DNA of 37,415 nucleotides from Bacteroidota bacterium. Lineage in GTDB: Bacteria > Bacteroidota > Bacteroidia > Palsa-965. Shown piece by piece: positions 22,427-30,368 of this stretch (position 1 is its first letter; every line of letters begins with the position of its first letter). Below the pieces are notes generated by a model. That model saw only the letters and a list, made by a program, of their open reading frames with translations. It did no database searches and was not told the origin of the DNA. The stretch is from the NCBI GenBank assembly GCA_006218065.1, contig VBWE01000034.1, positions 31,502-68,916 of the forward strand, read 5' to 3'. The translations under genes and the position numbers were made by a program.

Positions 22427-23256
22427 AAACTCCTGATCCGGTCGCTTACACGGTCTGCAAAACCGGTTCCCGGAACGGGCATTTGTTTTTGTCCTGAAAA
22501 TTTTTCCCAGGCTCCGGACAGCAGCGGCTTGTATACATCAAAACCGTTTACCGCGGCCGGTTTCCAGTAACCGAAGGTTTTAAGATAGGCATAATATCTA
22601 TCGAAAGCCACATCACGGAATGTTTCCGGCGCAGCATTACCGGTTGACGAGGTGATGGACGAAGGCGAAAGCACGCGGAGATAAACGGGATACGCAGGAT
22701 CGGCAATTTGTTTCTTCTTCCCGGCATAATACGTATGCCACGCTTTGCTGTGATCGGAATACAAGAGATTTTCCAGCGGCGAAGCGCCCGGACCGGTGTA
22801 CCTATCAAAAGCACACACTTTCCGGTGAATGCAGGTGCTGGCGATCCAGGGCCTCTGCTGCTGCGTGATTATGCCGCTGCTGATATCGTAAAACGTATGC
22901 TGTTCATCGTAATAGCAATCGAAATCAAACTGCGCCGCTTTTTCCAGGATGCCCGGCGAAATAATATCGTCGTCATCCAGCTTGATGATATAATCGGCTG
23001 CAGAAATCAGTTCACGCACATCGGGGCGCGCATAAATCCGGCGCAACTGCTCAAATCCTTCTTCGCGGGTACCTGCAGTCGTTTGAACTTCAACAAAATT
23101 TCCCGATCGTTTTTCCTCTTCCCCGATCTGCAGAACCTGCCAGTGCGGATAAGATTGCGCAAGAAGCGCTTTTTCATAAATACCGATGAGCGACTGGCGG
23201 AGCGGTGTCCGTTTAGCGCGTGGAGTAAGATGTGTTATGAACAGGAATCGCTTCAT
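22411..23256 (-). CDS. Glycosyltransferase family 2-like protein
   Basis: The 281-residue protein has a GT-A core reduced to its donor-binding half. An N-terminal strand-helix unit (MKRFLFITHLT) is followed by ISAADYIIKLDDDDIISPGILEKA (about 84-107), where the DDDD run supplies the metal-binding DxD. The rest resembles small capsular GT2-like proteins. The nucleotide-binding N-terminus is less canonical than in the GT2 at 32817-33470. It overlaps the DUF4910 gene by 16 bp, and the methyltransferase gene lies 3 bp upstream. Sugar specificity unknown. Confidence 0.75.
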   Translation of the reverse strand: MKRFLFITHLTPRAKRTPLRQSLIGIYEKALLAQSYPHWQVLQIGEEEKRSGNFVEVQTTAGTREEGFEQLRRIYARPDVRELISAADYIIKLDDDDIISPGILEKAAQFDFDCYYDEQHTFYDISSGIITQQQRPWIASTCIHRKVCAFDRYTGPGASPLENLLYSDHSKAWHTYYAGKKKQIADPAYPVYLRVLSPSSITSSTGNAAPETFRDVAFDRYYAYLKTFGYWKPAAVNGFDVYKPLLSGAWEKFSGQKQMPVPGTGFADRVSDRIRSLWKKS

Positions 23257-23259
23257 GTA

Positions 23260-23958
23260 TTATTTCATCCGGATGAGCCCGATCCCAAAACATTTCTGGT
23301 TCCAGTCTTTTACAAACTCCCTGTATTCGTAACCGGTTTTCAGTTCATTCCAGAGTTTGTAAACATTCGTACTTTCATCGGGATGCGTTACAATGTCATG
23401 AAATACAATGATACCGCCCGGCCTGACAAGAGGCGAATACATTTCGAAATCCTGTTTCACACCCGCATACGAATGATCGCCGTCGATAAACAGGTAGTCA
23501 ATCGGTTTTCCGCCGAGCGATTTTTTCAGGTTTTCAAAAGTATGTGCGGCATGCGAGTCGTCGCGGACCAGTTCGATCTTTTGTTTGCGCCGGGAAAAAC
23601 TGTTGTACACGGGTACTTTCCACTCCGGGTAACCGCCGCCGTACGGGCCTTGCGGCAGGTCGATGGAAATAAGCAGGGCATCATCCGCTGCTACGCGGCT
23701 GGCCATAAAAAGCGTTCCCCCGTTGGCCGTCCCGATTTCCACGACAACCTGCGGGCGAAGTTTCTCCAGTTCATCCGCCAGTTGCTCCATCTCCTCGCGG
23801 AATTGCCAGGGCGTGATCAGTTCAGCCGGTTTGGAAAACAGGAAATCCATGGTACGCTTTGCCGGCCAGTCTTCGTTGCGCGTTTTGTCCATAACTGCAC
23901 GAAGCCTGCTGAATCCGCGGCGAATCAGGATGTTCGAAATGAATGCGGGGACTTTCAA
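23260..23958 (-). CDS. Class I SAM methyltransferase, CmcI-like
   Basis: The 232-residue protein has the SAM-binding motif VVVEIGTANGGTLFMAS (about 71-87). A second block, YLFIDGDHSYAGVKQDFEMY (about 154-173), is the hallmark of CmcI/rhamnosyl O-methyltransferase-like proteins, which O-methylate sugars or hydroxylated substrates. The N-terminal residues MKVPAFISNILIRRGFSR look genuine, but the only start in frame there is TTG (23958); the first in-frame ATG is M23 at 23892. A promoter-like TATTTTTG 23 nt upstream supports the TTG. O-methylation of a glycan residue is the likely role. Confidence 0.8.
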   Translation of the reverse strand: MKVPAFISNILIRRGFSRLRAVMDKTRNEDWPAKRTMDFLFSKPAELITPWQFREEMEQLADELEKLRPQVVVEIGTANGGTLFMASRVAADDALLISIDLPQGPYGGGYPEWKVPVYNSFSRRKQKIELVRDDSHAAHTFENLKKSLGGKPIDYLFIDGDHSYAGVKQDFEMYSPLVRPGGIIVFHDIVTHPDESTNVYKLWNELKTGYEYREFVKDWNQKCFGIGLIRMK

Positions 23959-23981
23959 TGGGCCTGTTTAATGGTTATGGA

Positions 23982-23994
23982 CAAAAATAGTCAA
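23982..23994 (-). promoter_or_regulatory. Internal -7 promoter element, shared 13-mer
   Basis: The minus strand reads TTGACTATTTTTG, containing TATTTTTG, an exact TAnnTTTG. The identical 13 bases occur upstream of neuB at 26090-26102. It lies in the 55-bp gap between two methyltransferase genes and would start transcription about 20 nt before the TTG codon at 23958. Confidence 0.45.
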
Positions 23995-24013
23995 GTTTTC
24001 CAGCGAACGCAGG

Positions 24014-25018
24014 TTACCGGCTTGCGATTATGACGTGGTTTTTATTGGCCACGGGTTTCGGCTTTCGCTTATCCCAGCCGATCGCTTTCTTGACTGTTTT
24101 TTTGATCGCGGCTTTTGCACCGGTATCGATGATCATCGGCTGTTCATCCACCAGTTGAAGTTCGTTACAGGGAATCCAGCCCAGCCCGTAAACGAATCCT
24201 CTGCCGTTACTCACAAAAGCAACCCGTTCAGGCACGGCGCCGGCGGTTTTTTCATACGGATTTTCAGTCCACGGCGAGCGGAAAAGCGATGTTCCGGCAG
24301 GCACGATGATTTTCGGAAAATGCCTGATCCGGTGATTCATCAGTTCGATTTCATCCACTTCATGAAATTCGATGGCGGAAAAACCTTCTTCACGCAGTAT
24401 TTTTTCGAAAAACGCTTTATTCGGATTGAACTGGCAGGTCGGTTTTCCCGTTTTATCCCCGATATACTGCAGCAGCGGCGGTCCGTCGATTGCAGAAATA
24501 TCATCGCGGATATGGAGCGTTTTTATGCTGACTGCGGCAAGTTTGCGGATTGCAGTCGCCGGGTCGGTAAGCCAGGACAGTACATTTCCGCAATACACAT
24601 AGTCGAATTTTTCCTGCGGCGCATCGATTTCCATGATGGAGCGCGACCAGATTTCAACAGGAGCATTCAAATAGGCTTTCACTGTTTTCACGGGCCATAC
24701 CGGCCAGCCAGCGGTCATGTTGTGCCAGTCTTCGTTTTTTTCCGCGTAAATATCCGAAGCCACTACCCGCCTCGCCCCACGTTTCCAGGCTTCAAAAGAA
24801 TTCAACCCGTCGTTTGCGCCGACATCGAGAAAGGATAAACCGTCGAGCTTTGCGGGCATGCGGCAGAAATTCCAGTCGGCAGCCGTACGGGTTCCGGGCG
24901 TAAACGCTTTCCCGCCGATATCGACCTGGTGCCTCCAGCCGTGATAGGATAACAGTTCTTCCAGTTTCTCGCTACGGTTCAGCGGAACTTCCAGCTGTTT
25001 CCATTTGTCATTGCTCAT
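24014..25018 (-). CDS. SAM-dependent methyltransferase, CmoB/DUF1698-like
   Basis: The 334-residue protein has the class I SAM motif LSFLDVGANDGLNSFEAWKRGA (about 61-82) and ends motif II with VASDIY. The order of motifs and the FDYVYCGNVLSWLTDPATAIRKLA block (about 139-162) resemble the CmoB/DUF1698 methyltransferase superfamily. Its place in a polysaccharide locus suggests a sugar, not a tRNA, as substrate. The C-terminal third (from about 230) is a separate, unassigned domain that ends in a basic tail. It begins 12 bp after the neuB stop codon. Confidence 0.75.
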   Translation of the reverse strand: MSNDKWKQLEVPLNRSEKLEELLSYHGWRHQVDIGGKAFTPGTRTAADWNFCRMPAKLDGLSFLDVGANDGLNSFEAWKRGARRVVASDIYAEKNEDWHNMTAGWPVWPVKTVKAYLNAPVEIWSRSIMEIDAPQEKFDYVYCGNVLSWLTDPATAIRKLAAVSIKTLHIRDDISAIDGPPLLQYIGDKTGKPTCQFNPNKAFFEKILREEGFSAIEFHEVDEIELMNHRIRHFPKIIVPAGTSLFRSPWTENPYEKTAGAVPERVAFVSNGRGFVYGLGWIPCNELQLVDEQPMIIDTGAKAAIKKTVKKAIGWDKRKPKPVANKNHVIIASR

Positions 25019-25030
25019 GATCGCTCCTGC

Positions 25031-26083
25031 TTAGCTAAACATATTCCATTTCAGCACTTCATCTTCGGCAATATCGCGGAGCGCTTTTTTACCGATGAGC
25101 TGATCGATGTCTTTCGGGCTGATGCCGCTGGCGGGACGTTTCCAGGTGAGTTTTTCAAACGTTACCGTTTCACCTGCCGCAATGCCTGCTTTGGCTACGA
25201 GGCTGCGCCGCGCGTTGGCGCGTGATTTTTCTTCGGAAGCCAGGGGCGCTTTGCTGAAACTGCCCAGGACTTTAAACGTAAAGTCCATTTCACGCCGGAA
25301 ATGTTTCAGGTCTTCCTTGTCCATTGCATGGTAATGATCGTTCCCGGGCAGGGTTTTATCATGTGTAAAATGTTTTTCCAGCACCGCGGCGCCCAGCAGC
25401 GTAGCGATTTTCAGCACGTCCATTTTCCCGGGAAGCGTATGATCAGAGTAACCGGGAACGGTATCCGGAAAATGTTTTCTCTGGTCGAGGATCATGCCGA
25501 GGTTCGCGTTTTCATCGGCTGTCGGGTAGTTCAGGATGCAGTGCAGCAGCACGACTTCGTTTTCGTATTTCGCGATGGTATCGAGCGCCTGCCGGATTTC
25601 CCAGAGGTAAGAAGAACCGGTGGAAAGAATAACCGGCTTGCCGAAACGGCAGATATGCTCAATGAAAGGCAGGTTGGTAATATCGCTCGACGAAATTTTA
25701 AACACGGGCATCAGGTCGTTCAGGAAATCCGCCGACTCCACGTCGAACGGCGTGCTCATGAACTCGATACCGGCCTGGCCGCAGTGGTGATGTAACTGTT
25801 CGTATTCTTTCTTCCAGAACTTATCGTATTTTTTGAAAAGCTCGAACTGGCTTCGCGTCGGTTCTTTCGAGATGTCCCAGTAATACGGACTGTCTTTGCT
25901 GGCGATGGTTTCCGCTTTGTAGGTCTGGAATTTGATCGCGTCCGCACCGCCTTCCGCCGCCTCGTCAATCAGCCGTTTGGCCAGGTCCATTGAACCTTCG
26001 TGGTTGACTCCCGCCTCGGCGATGATGTAAGGACGGCTTAGCCTGGTGGGATCGTATGAATGAATAAAATCGAGAATCCGCAT
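25031..26083 (-). CDS. neuB: NeuB-family nonulosonic acid synthase (sialic/legionaminic/pseudaminic type)
   Basis: The 350-residue protein has both NeuB domains. The TIM barrel carries AEAGVNHEG (22-30), DAIKFQTYKAE (48-58), STPFDVESADFL and the late metal-site region EKHFTHDKTLPGNDHYHAMD. A C-terminal SAF (antifreeze-like) domain from about residue 285 begins ARRSLVAKAGIAAG. The family condenses phosphoenolpyruvate with a free hexosamine derivative to give a nine-carbon sugar acid. The exact hexosamine cannot be read from sequence; SpsE is the related annotation. The ATG at 26083 is used instead of an upstream TTG because it follows a perfect -7 element by 6 nt. Confidence 0.9.
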   Translation of the reverse strand: MRILDFIHSYDPTRLSRPYIIAEAGVNHEGSMDLAKRLIDEAAEGGADAIKFQTYKAETIASKDSPYYWDISKEPTRSQFELFKKYDKFWKKEYEQLHHHCGQAGIEFMSTPFDVESADFLNDLMPVFKISSSDITNLPFIEHICRFGKPVILSTGSSYLWEIRQALDTIAKYENEVVLLHCILNYPTADENANLGMILDQRKHFPDTVPGYSDHTLPGKMDVLKIATLLGAAVLEKHFTHDKTLPGNDHYHAMDKEDLKHFRREMDFTFKVLGSFSKAPLASEEKSRANARRSLVAKAGIAAGETVTFEKLTWKRPASGISPKDIDQLIGKKALRDIAEDEVLKWNMFS

Positions 26084-26089
26084 AGGCCC

Positions 26090-26102
26090 CAAAAATAGTC
26101 AA
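26090..26102 (-). promoter_or_regulatory. -7 promoter element of neuB, shared 13-mer
   Basis: The minus strand reads TTGACTATTTTTG; TATTTTTG is an exact TAnnTTTG ending 6 nt before the ATG at 26083. The transcript would be leaderless or nearly so. It lets neuB be transcribed independently of the PAS/PP2C gene upstream. Confidence 0.5.
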
Positions 26103-26126
26103 TTTAGCGGCTATGTGCAGCCGGGT

Positions 26127-27326
26127 TCACCGGCTTCCCGGCAGAAGCACCCCGCTGATACTTATATCATCCAGTTGATCCTGGTTGCCCATCCATTTTT
26201 CCATCGTGTCCTGCAGGAATAGTTTCTGTTCGTGCATGGGGAGATGACTTATCGAGATCACTGTATTTTTCAGGCGCTGCCGCATGAATTTTTTTCCATT
26301 GATCCCGCCGAACTGATCGGCAAAACCATCGGAAAACATATACAGGACAGTATCGTCATCAATATCCCTGGAAAGTCCTTCGTATATACAATCTGGCTCC
26401 ATCCCGATGGCAAGACGATCGCCTTTGATCTCTTCCAGTTCACCTTTGCGGACAAGCCATACAGCGCCGCCGGCTCCTGCATATTCCAGCCGGCCCGAAA
26501 GGTAATCGTAACTGATCAGCGAAATTTCCATACCGTCCTTGATCACTTTTACACTGTGCTTTTTATCCAATGTTTTGCAGATAAGTTTGTTCAGTTCCGT
26601 GAGCAAAACGGCCGGATGTTCATCCGGGTTGGCGGTAACAACCGTATTCAGGTAAGTAACGCCCATGATGGAAAGCAGCGCGCCGGGTACGCCGTGGCCG
26701 GTACAATCGGTGCAGGCCATGAACACTTTTCCGTTATTCACCCTGTCGAACCAGAAAAAATCGCCGGAGACGATATCCTTGGACTGCGAATAAATAAACG
26801 AATCGGGAAACACGTGTGATATGAAATCGTAATCCGGGAAAATGGCGTCCTGCAGCATACGCGCATAACGCAGGCCTTCGTTTTTCTGATCGATGAGATC
26901 ATGCAGGTTTTCTGCGTATTCGATAATTCTTTTTTCCGATTCTTTTTGCCGCGAAATATCCCGGGCAATGGCATAGATACGGTTTTCCTCCGCCACAGCC
27001 ACCGAACGCCAGGCCAGCCAGCGGAGACTTCCATCCTTGCACTTGTAGCGGTTTTCGAAATGAGAACTGATATTCCCTTTGGTCAGCGCATCATATTCCC
27101 GGGCTGTTTTGTCCCGGTCTTCTTCAGCCACAAAATTACCGAACCGGTTGCCGAGCAGTTCGGCTTCCGTATAGCCCAGCGTTTTCTCGAATGATTTGCT
27201 TGACAACTCGAACAAACGTTCCTGGATGCTTTGCTGCGCGGAAGAACGCACAATCCCGATCAGCTTTTCAATCTGGGTAATATCCCTGGCATCTCTCAGC
27301 TCTTCTGCAATCCGTCGGGTATCCAT
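26127..27326 (-). CDS. PAS domain - SpoIIE/PP2C-type serine phosphatase
   Basis: The 399-residue cytoplasmic protein has a PAS/PAC sensor (about 38-127, with FEKTLGYTEAELLGN and ARDISRQKESEKR), a coiled linker (about 128-165) and a SpoIIE phosphatase domain. Metal-binding acids are visible: D189 in VSGDFFWF, D207 in TDCTGHGVPGA, D333 in SDGFADQFGG and D386/D387 in DDISISG. Such proteins dephosphorylate an anti-sigma-factor antagonist or similar phosphoserine partner. The start of the PAS domain looks shortened: LSS-KSFEKTLGYTE lacks the roughly 18 residues usually found between the first helix and the FEKTLGY core. No kinase or antagonist partner is adjacent. Confidence 0.88.
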   Translation of the reverse strand: MDTRRIAEELRDARDITQIEKLIGIVRSSAQQSIQERLFELSSKSFEKTLGYTEAELLGNRFGNFVAEEDRDKTAREYDALTKGNISSHFENRYKCKDGSLRWLAWRSVAVAEENRIYAIARDISRQKESEKRIIEYAENLHDLIDQKNEGLRYARMLQDAIFPDYDFISHVFPDSFIYSQSKDIVSGDFFWFDRVNNGKVFMACTDCTGHGVPGALLSIMGVTYLNTVVTANPDEHPAVLLTELNKLICKTLDKKHSVKVIKDGMEISLISYDYLSGRLEYAGAGGAVWLVRKGELEEIKGDRLAIGMEPDCIYEGLSRDIDDDTVLYMFSDGFADQFGGINGKKFMRQRLKNTVISISHLPMHEQKLFLQDTMEKWMGNQDQLDDISISGVLLPGSR

Positions 27327-27349
27327 CAGGGATTATTCATTTATAAAAA

Positions 27350-27388
27350 CAAATTAATACTATAAAAATGTAATAAACAAGTTTATTA
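27350..27388 (-). promoter_or_regulatory. Promoter with palindromic operator-like site upstream of the PAS/PP2C gene
   Basis: On the minus strand a TTG (27380-27378) and TTAATTTG (27357-27350, one base off TAnnTTTG) are 20 nt apart. The TTG lies in the centre of an 8-bp perfect inverted repeat, TAATAAAC-AA-GTTTATTA (27371-27388). An operator overlapping the -33 box is therefore possible. The surrounding 80 bp are distinctly AT-rich. Confidence 0.4.
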
Positions 27389-27476
27389 ATATTCCTATGC
27401 TATTTCATTAACTATCCTATCCGGCATGCGTTGCCTGGTTTTCAGAAATTTGTTTCTGCCATACGGAACAAACGGT

Positions 27477-27484
27477 TATACTTG
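27477..27484 (+). promoter_or_regulatory. Near-consensus -7 element of the lipoprotein gene
   Basis: TATACTTG differs from TAnnTTTG at one position and ends 18 nt before the ATG at 27503. The TTG upstream is 24 nt away, longer than usual. Confidence 0.3.
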
Positions 27485-27502
27485 CAGGAAGAAACTCATC
27501 GT

Positions 27503-28075
27503 ATGAAAAAAATAGCCGCCCTCCTCGTACTTGCCATCGCCGTTTTCATTTCCTCCTGCGGCGGAAAACAAGGCCCGCCGCCTGAAAAGATGCAGAAACT
27601 GGCGAAGCTCAGCGATACGCTCTTCCCCGCTTACCAGAAATTACGTGATCTGCAGGTGATGCAACTGCAGGCGGAACAAACGGCAGATGCCTGGACGATC
27701 AATAAATACGAAACCGGGTCCAAACAGACTTTGCGCGATATTGTAGCGACCGGTTACCCGGCCCTGAAGTCGGCGCTTACCGGCCTTTCGGCCGGTTGGA
27801 ATACGAGCCGGAAAAACCAGCTGAACACCTTGCTCCTGACGCAGGACTCTTGTATGACTACATTCGGCGATATTATGGCGGCGCTGCCCGATTCAGGATC
27901 GTATGATGATTCCGACCTGCGTTTCCAGGTGCGCATGGTGATGGCGGATGACAACAGCGAACAAAACCGGCGTTTCGACCGGGCTTCCGCCCAGCTGAAA
28001 AAACTGCTTGCGGAAATCGAACCGGAACTGATGAATACGTTTTCGGAACTGAAACCGGGGAAAAGGCCGGAGTAG
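27503..28075 (+). CDS. Small lipoprotein of unknown function, 190 aa
   Basis: The N-terminus MKKIAALLVLAIAVFISSC19 is a lipoprotein signal with lipobox ISSC, so the protein is probably anchored to a membrane through Cys19. The mature part (GGKQGPPPEKM onward) is mostly predicted helix, with many glutamines and leucines, and no known domain. It is the only plus-strand gene inside the polysaccharide locus and is divergent from the PAS/PP2C gene. The open frame upstream to 27431 is rejected because the signal peptide begins at 27503. Function unknown. Confidence 0.75.
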   Translation: MKKIAALLVLAIAVFISSCGGKQGPPPEKMQKLAKLSDTLFPAYQKLRDLQVMQLQAEQTADAWTINKYETGSKQTLRDIVATGYPALKSALTGLSAGWNTSRKNQLNTLLLTQDSCMTTFGDIMAALPDSGSYDDSDLRFQVRMVMADDNSEQNRRFDRASAQLKKLLAEIEPELMNTFSELKPGKRPE

Positions 28076-28114
28076 GTTTTTCAGCAATTGGTTTCCAAAA
28101 TACTATTAAACAAA

Positions 28115-28146
28115 ACGTCACCCCTCCACTGCGTTCGGGGTGACGT
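28115..28146. terminator. Hairpin terminator between convergent genes
   Basis: ACGTCACCCC (28115-28124) and GGGGTGACGT (28137-28146) form a 10-bp stem with a 12-nt loop. On the minus strand the stem is followed by TTTTGTTTAAT, a fair U-tract, so it best terminates the SDR-end transcript. It also lies 39 bp after the lipoprotein stop codon. Confidence 0.6.
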
Positions 28147-28179
28147 CATTATAATGTTGTTATTTGAATACCTGGTTTT

Positions 28180-29001
28180 CTACCACGCCGTCCAGCCGCC
28201 TTCCACGAGCATGTTGTGCCCGGTAACGTAACTGGAAGCATCGGAAAGCAGGTAAACCGCTGCTCCGGCTACTTCGTGGTTATAGCTCATCCGCTGCAGC
28301 GGGCTGAAATTCGCAAAATTTTTCTCGAACTGTTCTTCGTGATTATTCCATACGCCGTGGGGCGTGATCTGGTTCACCCGCACACCGCGCGCCGCCCAGT
28401 AAGTAGCGAGATACTGCGAAAGCGCTTCTACGCCGCCCTTGGAAGCCGAATACGCGGCCGGGCAACCGAGGCTGGTTCCTTTGTATAAATTCTGGTTCGG
28501 CGCCACCACGCTGTACGTGGACGGAATATTGATGATGCTTCCCCTGCCCTGTTCCGCCATGTACGACCCGATCACCTGGCAGGTCAGGAAAGTGCCTTTC
28601 AGGTTCGTTTCCACCACGGCATCCCAGTTGTCCTCGCCGTATTCCTCGAACTTCTGGAAAAAATTATTCGTTTTATTCTGGTGCCCGTTGATCAGCCCGT
28701 CGATGCGGCCGAATTTTTCCAGCGTTTTTTCTTTGAGCGTATTGACGGAATCTTTTTTCGCTACGTCCACTGTCATACCGAGCATCGGCCGCTTGTGGCG
28801 CGCTTCCAGCTCTTTCGCTTTACCCGCCGGGTCGGCCGCTTCAATATCCGCCAGTACGATGTTCGCGCCGTATTGCGCGCAGGCTTCCGCAAAAGCCCGC
28901 CCGATGAGGCCGCAGCCGCCGGTGATGATAATGACTTTGCCGCTGAGATCGAATTTCGCTTTGAAATCGATCTGCGTGGGATCCGTTGTTCTCTCGTTCA
29001 T
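28180..29001 (-). CDS. Short-chain dehydrogenase/reductase (SDR)
   Basis: The 273-residue protein is a classical SDR. The cofactor motif is TGGCGLIGRA (27-36), a variant of TGxxxGIG, with D51/D80-type acidic positions following. The usual NAG block is replaced by INGHQNKT (104-111). The active-site residues are present: N133 in ETNLKG, S161 or S164 in NIPSTYS, Y184 and K188 in AAYSASKGG. It overlaps the class III aminotransferase by 4 bp. SDR plus aminotransferase suggests oxidation of a sugar hydroxyl to a ketone followed by amination; related SDRs (PtmA-like) accompany nonulosonic-acid pathways. The substrate is inferred, not shown. Confidence 0.85.
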   Translation of the reverse strand: MNERTTDPTQIDFKAKFDLSGKVIIITGGCGLIGRAFAEACAQYGANIVLADIEAADPAGKAKELEARHKRPMLGMTVDVAKKDSVNTLKEKTLEKFGRIDGLINGHQNKTNNFFQKFEEYGEDNWDAVVETNLKGTFLTCQVIGSYMAEQGRGSIINIPSTYSVVAPNQNLYKGTSLGCPAAYSASKGGVEALSQYLATYWAARGVRVNQITPHGVWNNHEEQFEKNFANFSPLQRMSYNHEVAGAAVYLLSDASSYVTGHNMLVEGGWTAW

Positions 29002-30329
29002 ATCGTTTTTCTGAAAACCGGTTTAATCACATCGCCTGCAAGATATTTTTGGTACCCGTCGCCGAGCGCTTTTTTGTAAATCTCCATCGCTTCATCAAAA
29101 GCCCAGAGGATATGCGCCACATCTTCTTCCGTATGACTGAAGCACGGGCAAAAAATTCCCTGGAAAAGTACGCCGCGTTTGATCACTTCCTGGTTGAATA
29201 AAGTCCGCATGCCGAAACAGGCTTCCTTTTTCGCATCGCGAAAGCCCATGCCCGCGTGCCAGTTGAATTGCAGCTGATCGATATACTCCGTGAGCCCGTG
29301 CTTTTCGAGCAGGTTTTTCGTGCCGCTGATGTACAGGTCGCCCACCCGGTGGTTGTGACCGATCACGTCTTTCGTTTTGAACTCGTTAATCGTGGCCAGC
29401 CCGGCTGCGATGGACGATGTTTCACCGCCGTGCGTAGTGGAAACGAGAAAAAGTTTTCGATCTCCTTTCCGGCGGATGCCGCCGGCTTCCATCACTTCTT
29501 TTTTCCCGGTCATGGCGCAGAACGAAAAACCGTTCGCGATTCCTTTTCCCCAGGTGGCCATGTCGGGTACTGCGCCGTATTTCCAGCAGGAGCCGGGGAA
29601 ATGTGTGCGGAAACCGGTTATCATTTCATCCGCGATATACAGCGCGCCGTGCTTGTGCGCAAGATCGATCGCATTTTTCAAATAATCCTTTTCAAGCACA
29701 TTTTGCTTTTCCGGTTCCGAGATCACGCAGGCGATCTGCCCGGGATATTTTTCAAAAACTTCGCGCAGCGAATCGAGGTTGTCCGCTTTGTACATCACGG
29801 TCATGTCGATATACGGCTGCGGAATACCGTAGCTCGCATCCGTTGAACCGATAAACCAATCGTCATAAGAATAAAACGGGTGCTCCGCAGGCCTTGCCAC
29901 CAGCGTACGCCCGGTAATCGCGCGGGCGATTTTAACTGCGGCAGTAGTAACGACGGATCCGTTTTTCGCAAACTTGATCATGTCGTGCCCCGGGATAAGC
30001 GAGAGAAAGGTTTCCGCCATCTCGCGCTCGATAACCGAAGGGCGGGAAAAATTATTTCCTTTTTCGAGTTCTGCCGCTACCCGGCGGATGACCGGTTCAT
30101 AAGCATGCCCGAGGCTTACTGAAGCCAGGCCGAGCAAACATTCAATGTATTCGTTTCCGTCGGCATCCCATACGTGACTGCCTTTCCCGCGCACGATAGC
30201 CGCAGGCGAATGAACCGGGAACTGGTCGTCGCCTTTGGAATACGTATGCGCCCCGCCCGGGATCAGGTCGTGGATCACCGCACGGTATTCGTCGGATTTT
30301 TTGAAGTTGGTGATGTATTTGCGTTCCAT
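28998..30329 (-). CDS. Class III PLP aminotransferase, glutamate-1-semialdehyde-aminomutase-like
   Basis: The 443-residue protein has the GSA-aminotransferase fold. LIPGGAHTYSKGDDQFP is at 22-38, the PLP-phosphate block FAKNGSVVTTAAVKIARA at 120-137, D234 in IADEMITGFR contacts the pyridine, and K262 in TWGKGIANGFSF forms the aldimine. Relatives usually have KNGSDVTTAAV, so V126 replaces an aspartate here. It is not a heme-pathway GSA aminomutase: the HTYSKGDDQFP subfamily is found beside SpsF-like nucleotidyltransferases in glycan clusters. It probably adds an amino group to a keto-sugar. It is translationally coupled to the SDR gene. Confidence 0.85.
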   Translation of the reverse strand: MERKYITNFKKSDEYRAVIHDLIPGGAHTYSKGDDQFPVHSPAAIVRGKGSHVWDADGNEYIECLLGLASVSLGHAYEPVIRRVAAELEKGNNFSRPSVIEREMAETFLSLIPGHDMIKFAKNGSVVTTAAVKIARAITGRTLVARPAEHPFYSYDDWFIGSTDASYGIPQPYIDMTVMYKADNLDSLREVFEKYPGQIACVISEPEKQNVLEKDYLKNAIDLAHKHGALYIADEMITGFRTHFPGSCWKYGAVPDMATWGKGIANGFSFCAMTGKKEVMEAGGIRRKGDRKLFLVSTTHGGETSSIAAGLATINEFKTKDVIGHNHRVGDLYISGTKNLLEKHGLTEYIDQLQFNWHAGMGFRDAKKEACFGMRTLFNQEVIKRGVLFQGIFCPCFSHTEEDVAHILWAFDEAMEIYKKALGDGYQKYLAGDVIKPVFRKTI

Positions 30330-30368
30330 TTTTTTCTGAGTACTGCTTTACAGCGACGTATTTGGACC

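Noticed and set aside
22708-24033. Plus-strand open frame of 441 codons
   Set aside because: It covers two minus-strand genes (GT2-like and CmcI-like methyltransferase) with recognised motifs and has no domain of its own.
28998-30329. Heme-pathway glutamate-1-semialdehyde aminomutase (HemL)
   Set aside because: The HTYSKGDDQFP subfamily motif and the neighbours (SDR, SpsF, NeuB) point to sugar amination rather than tetrapyrrole synthesis.
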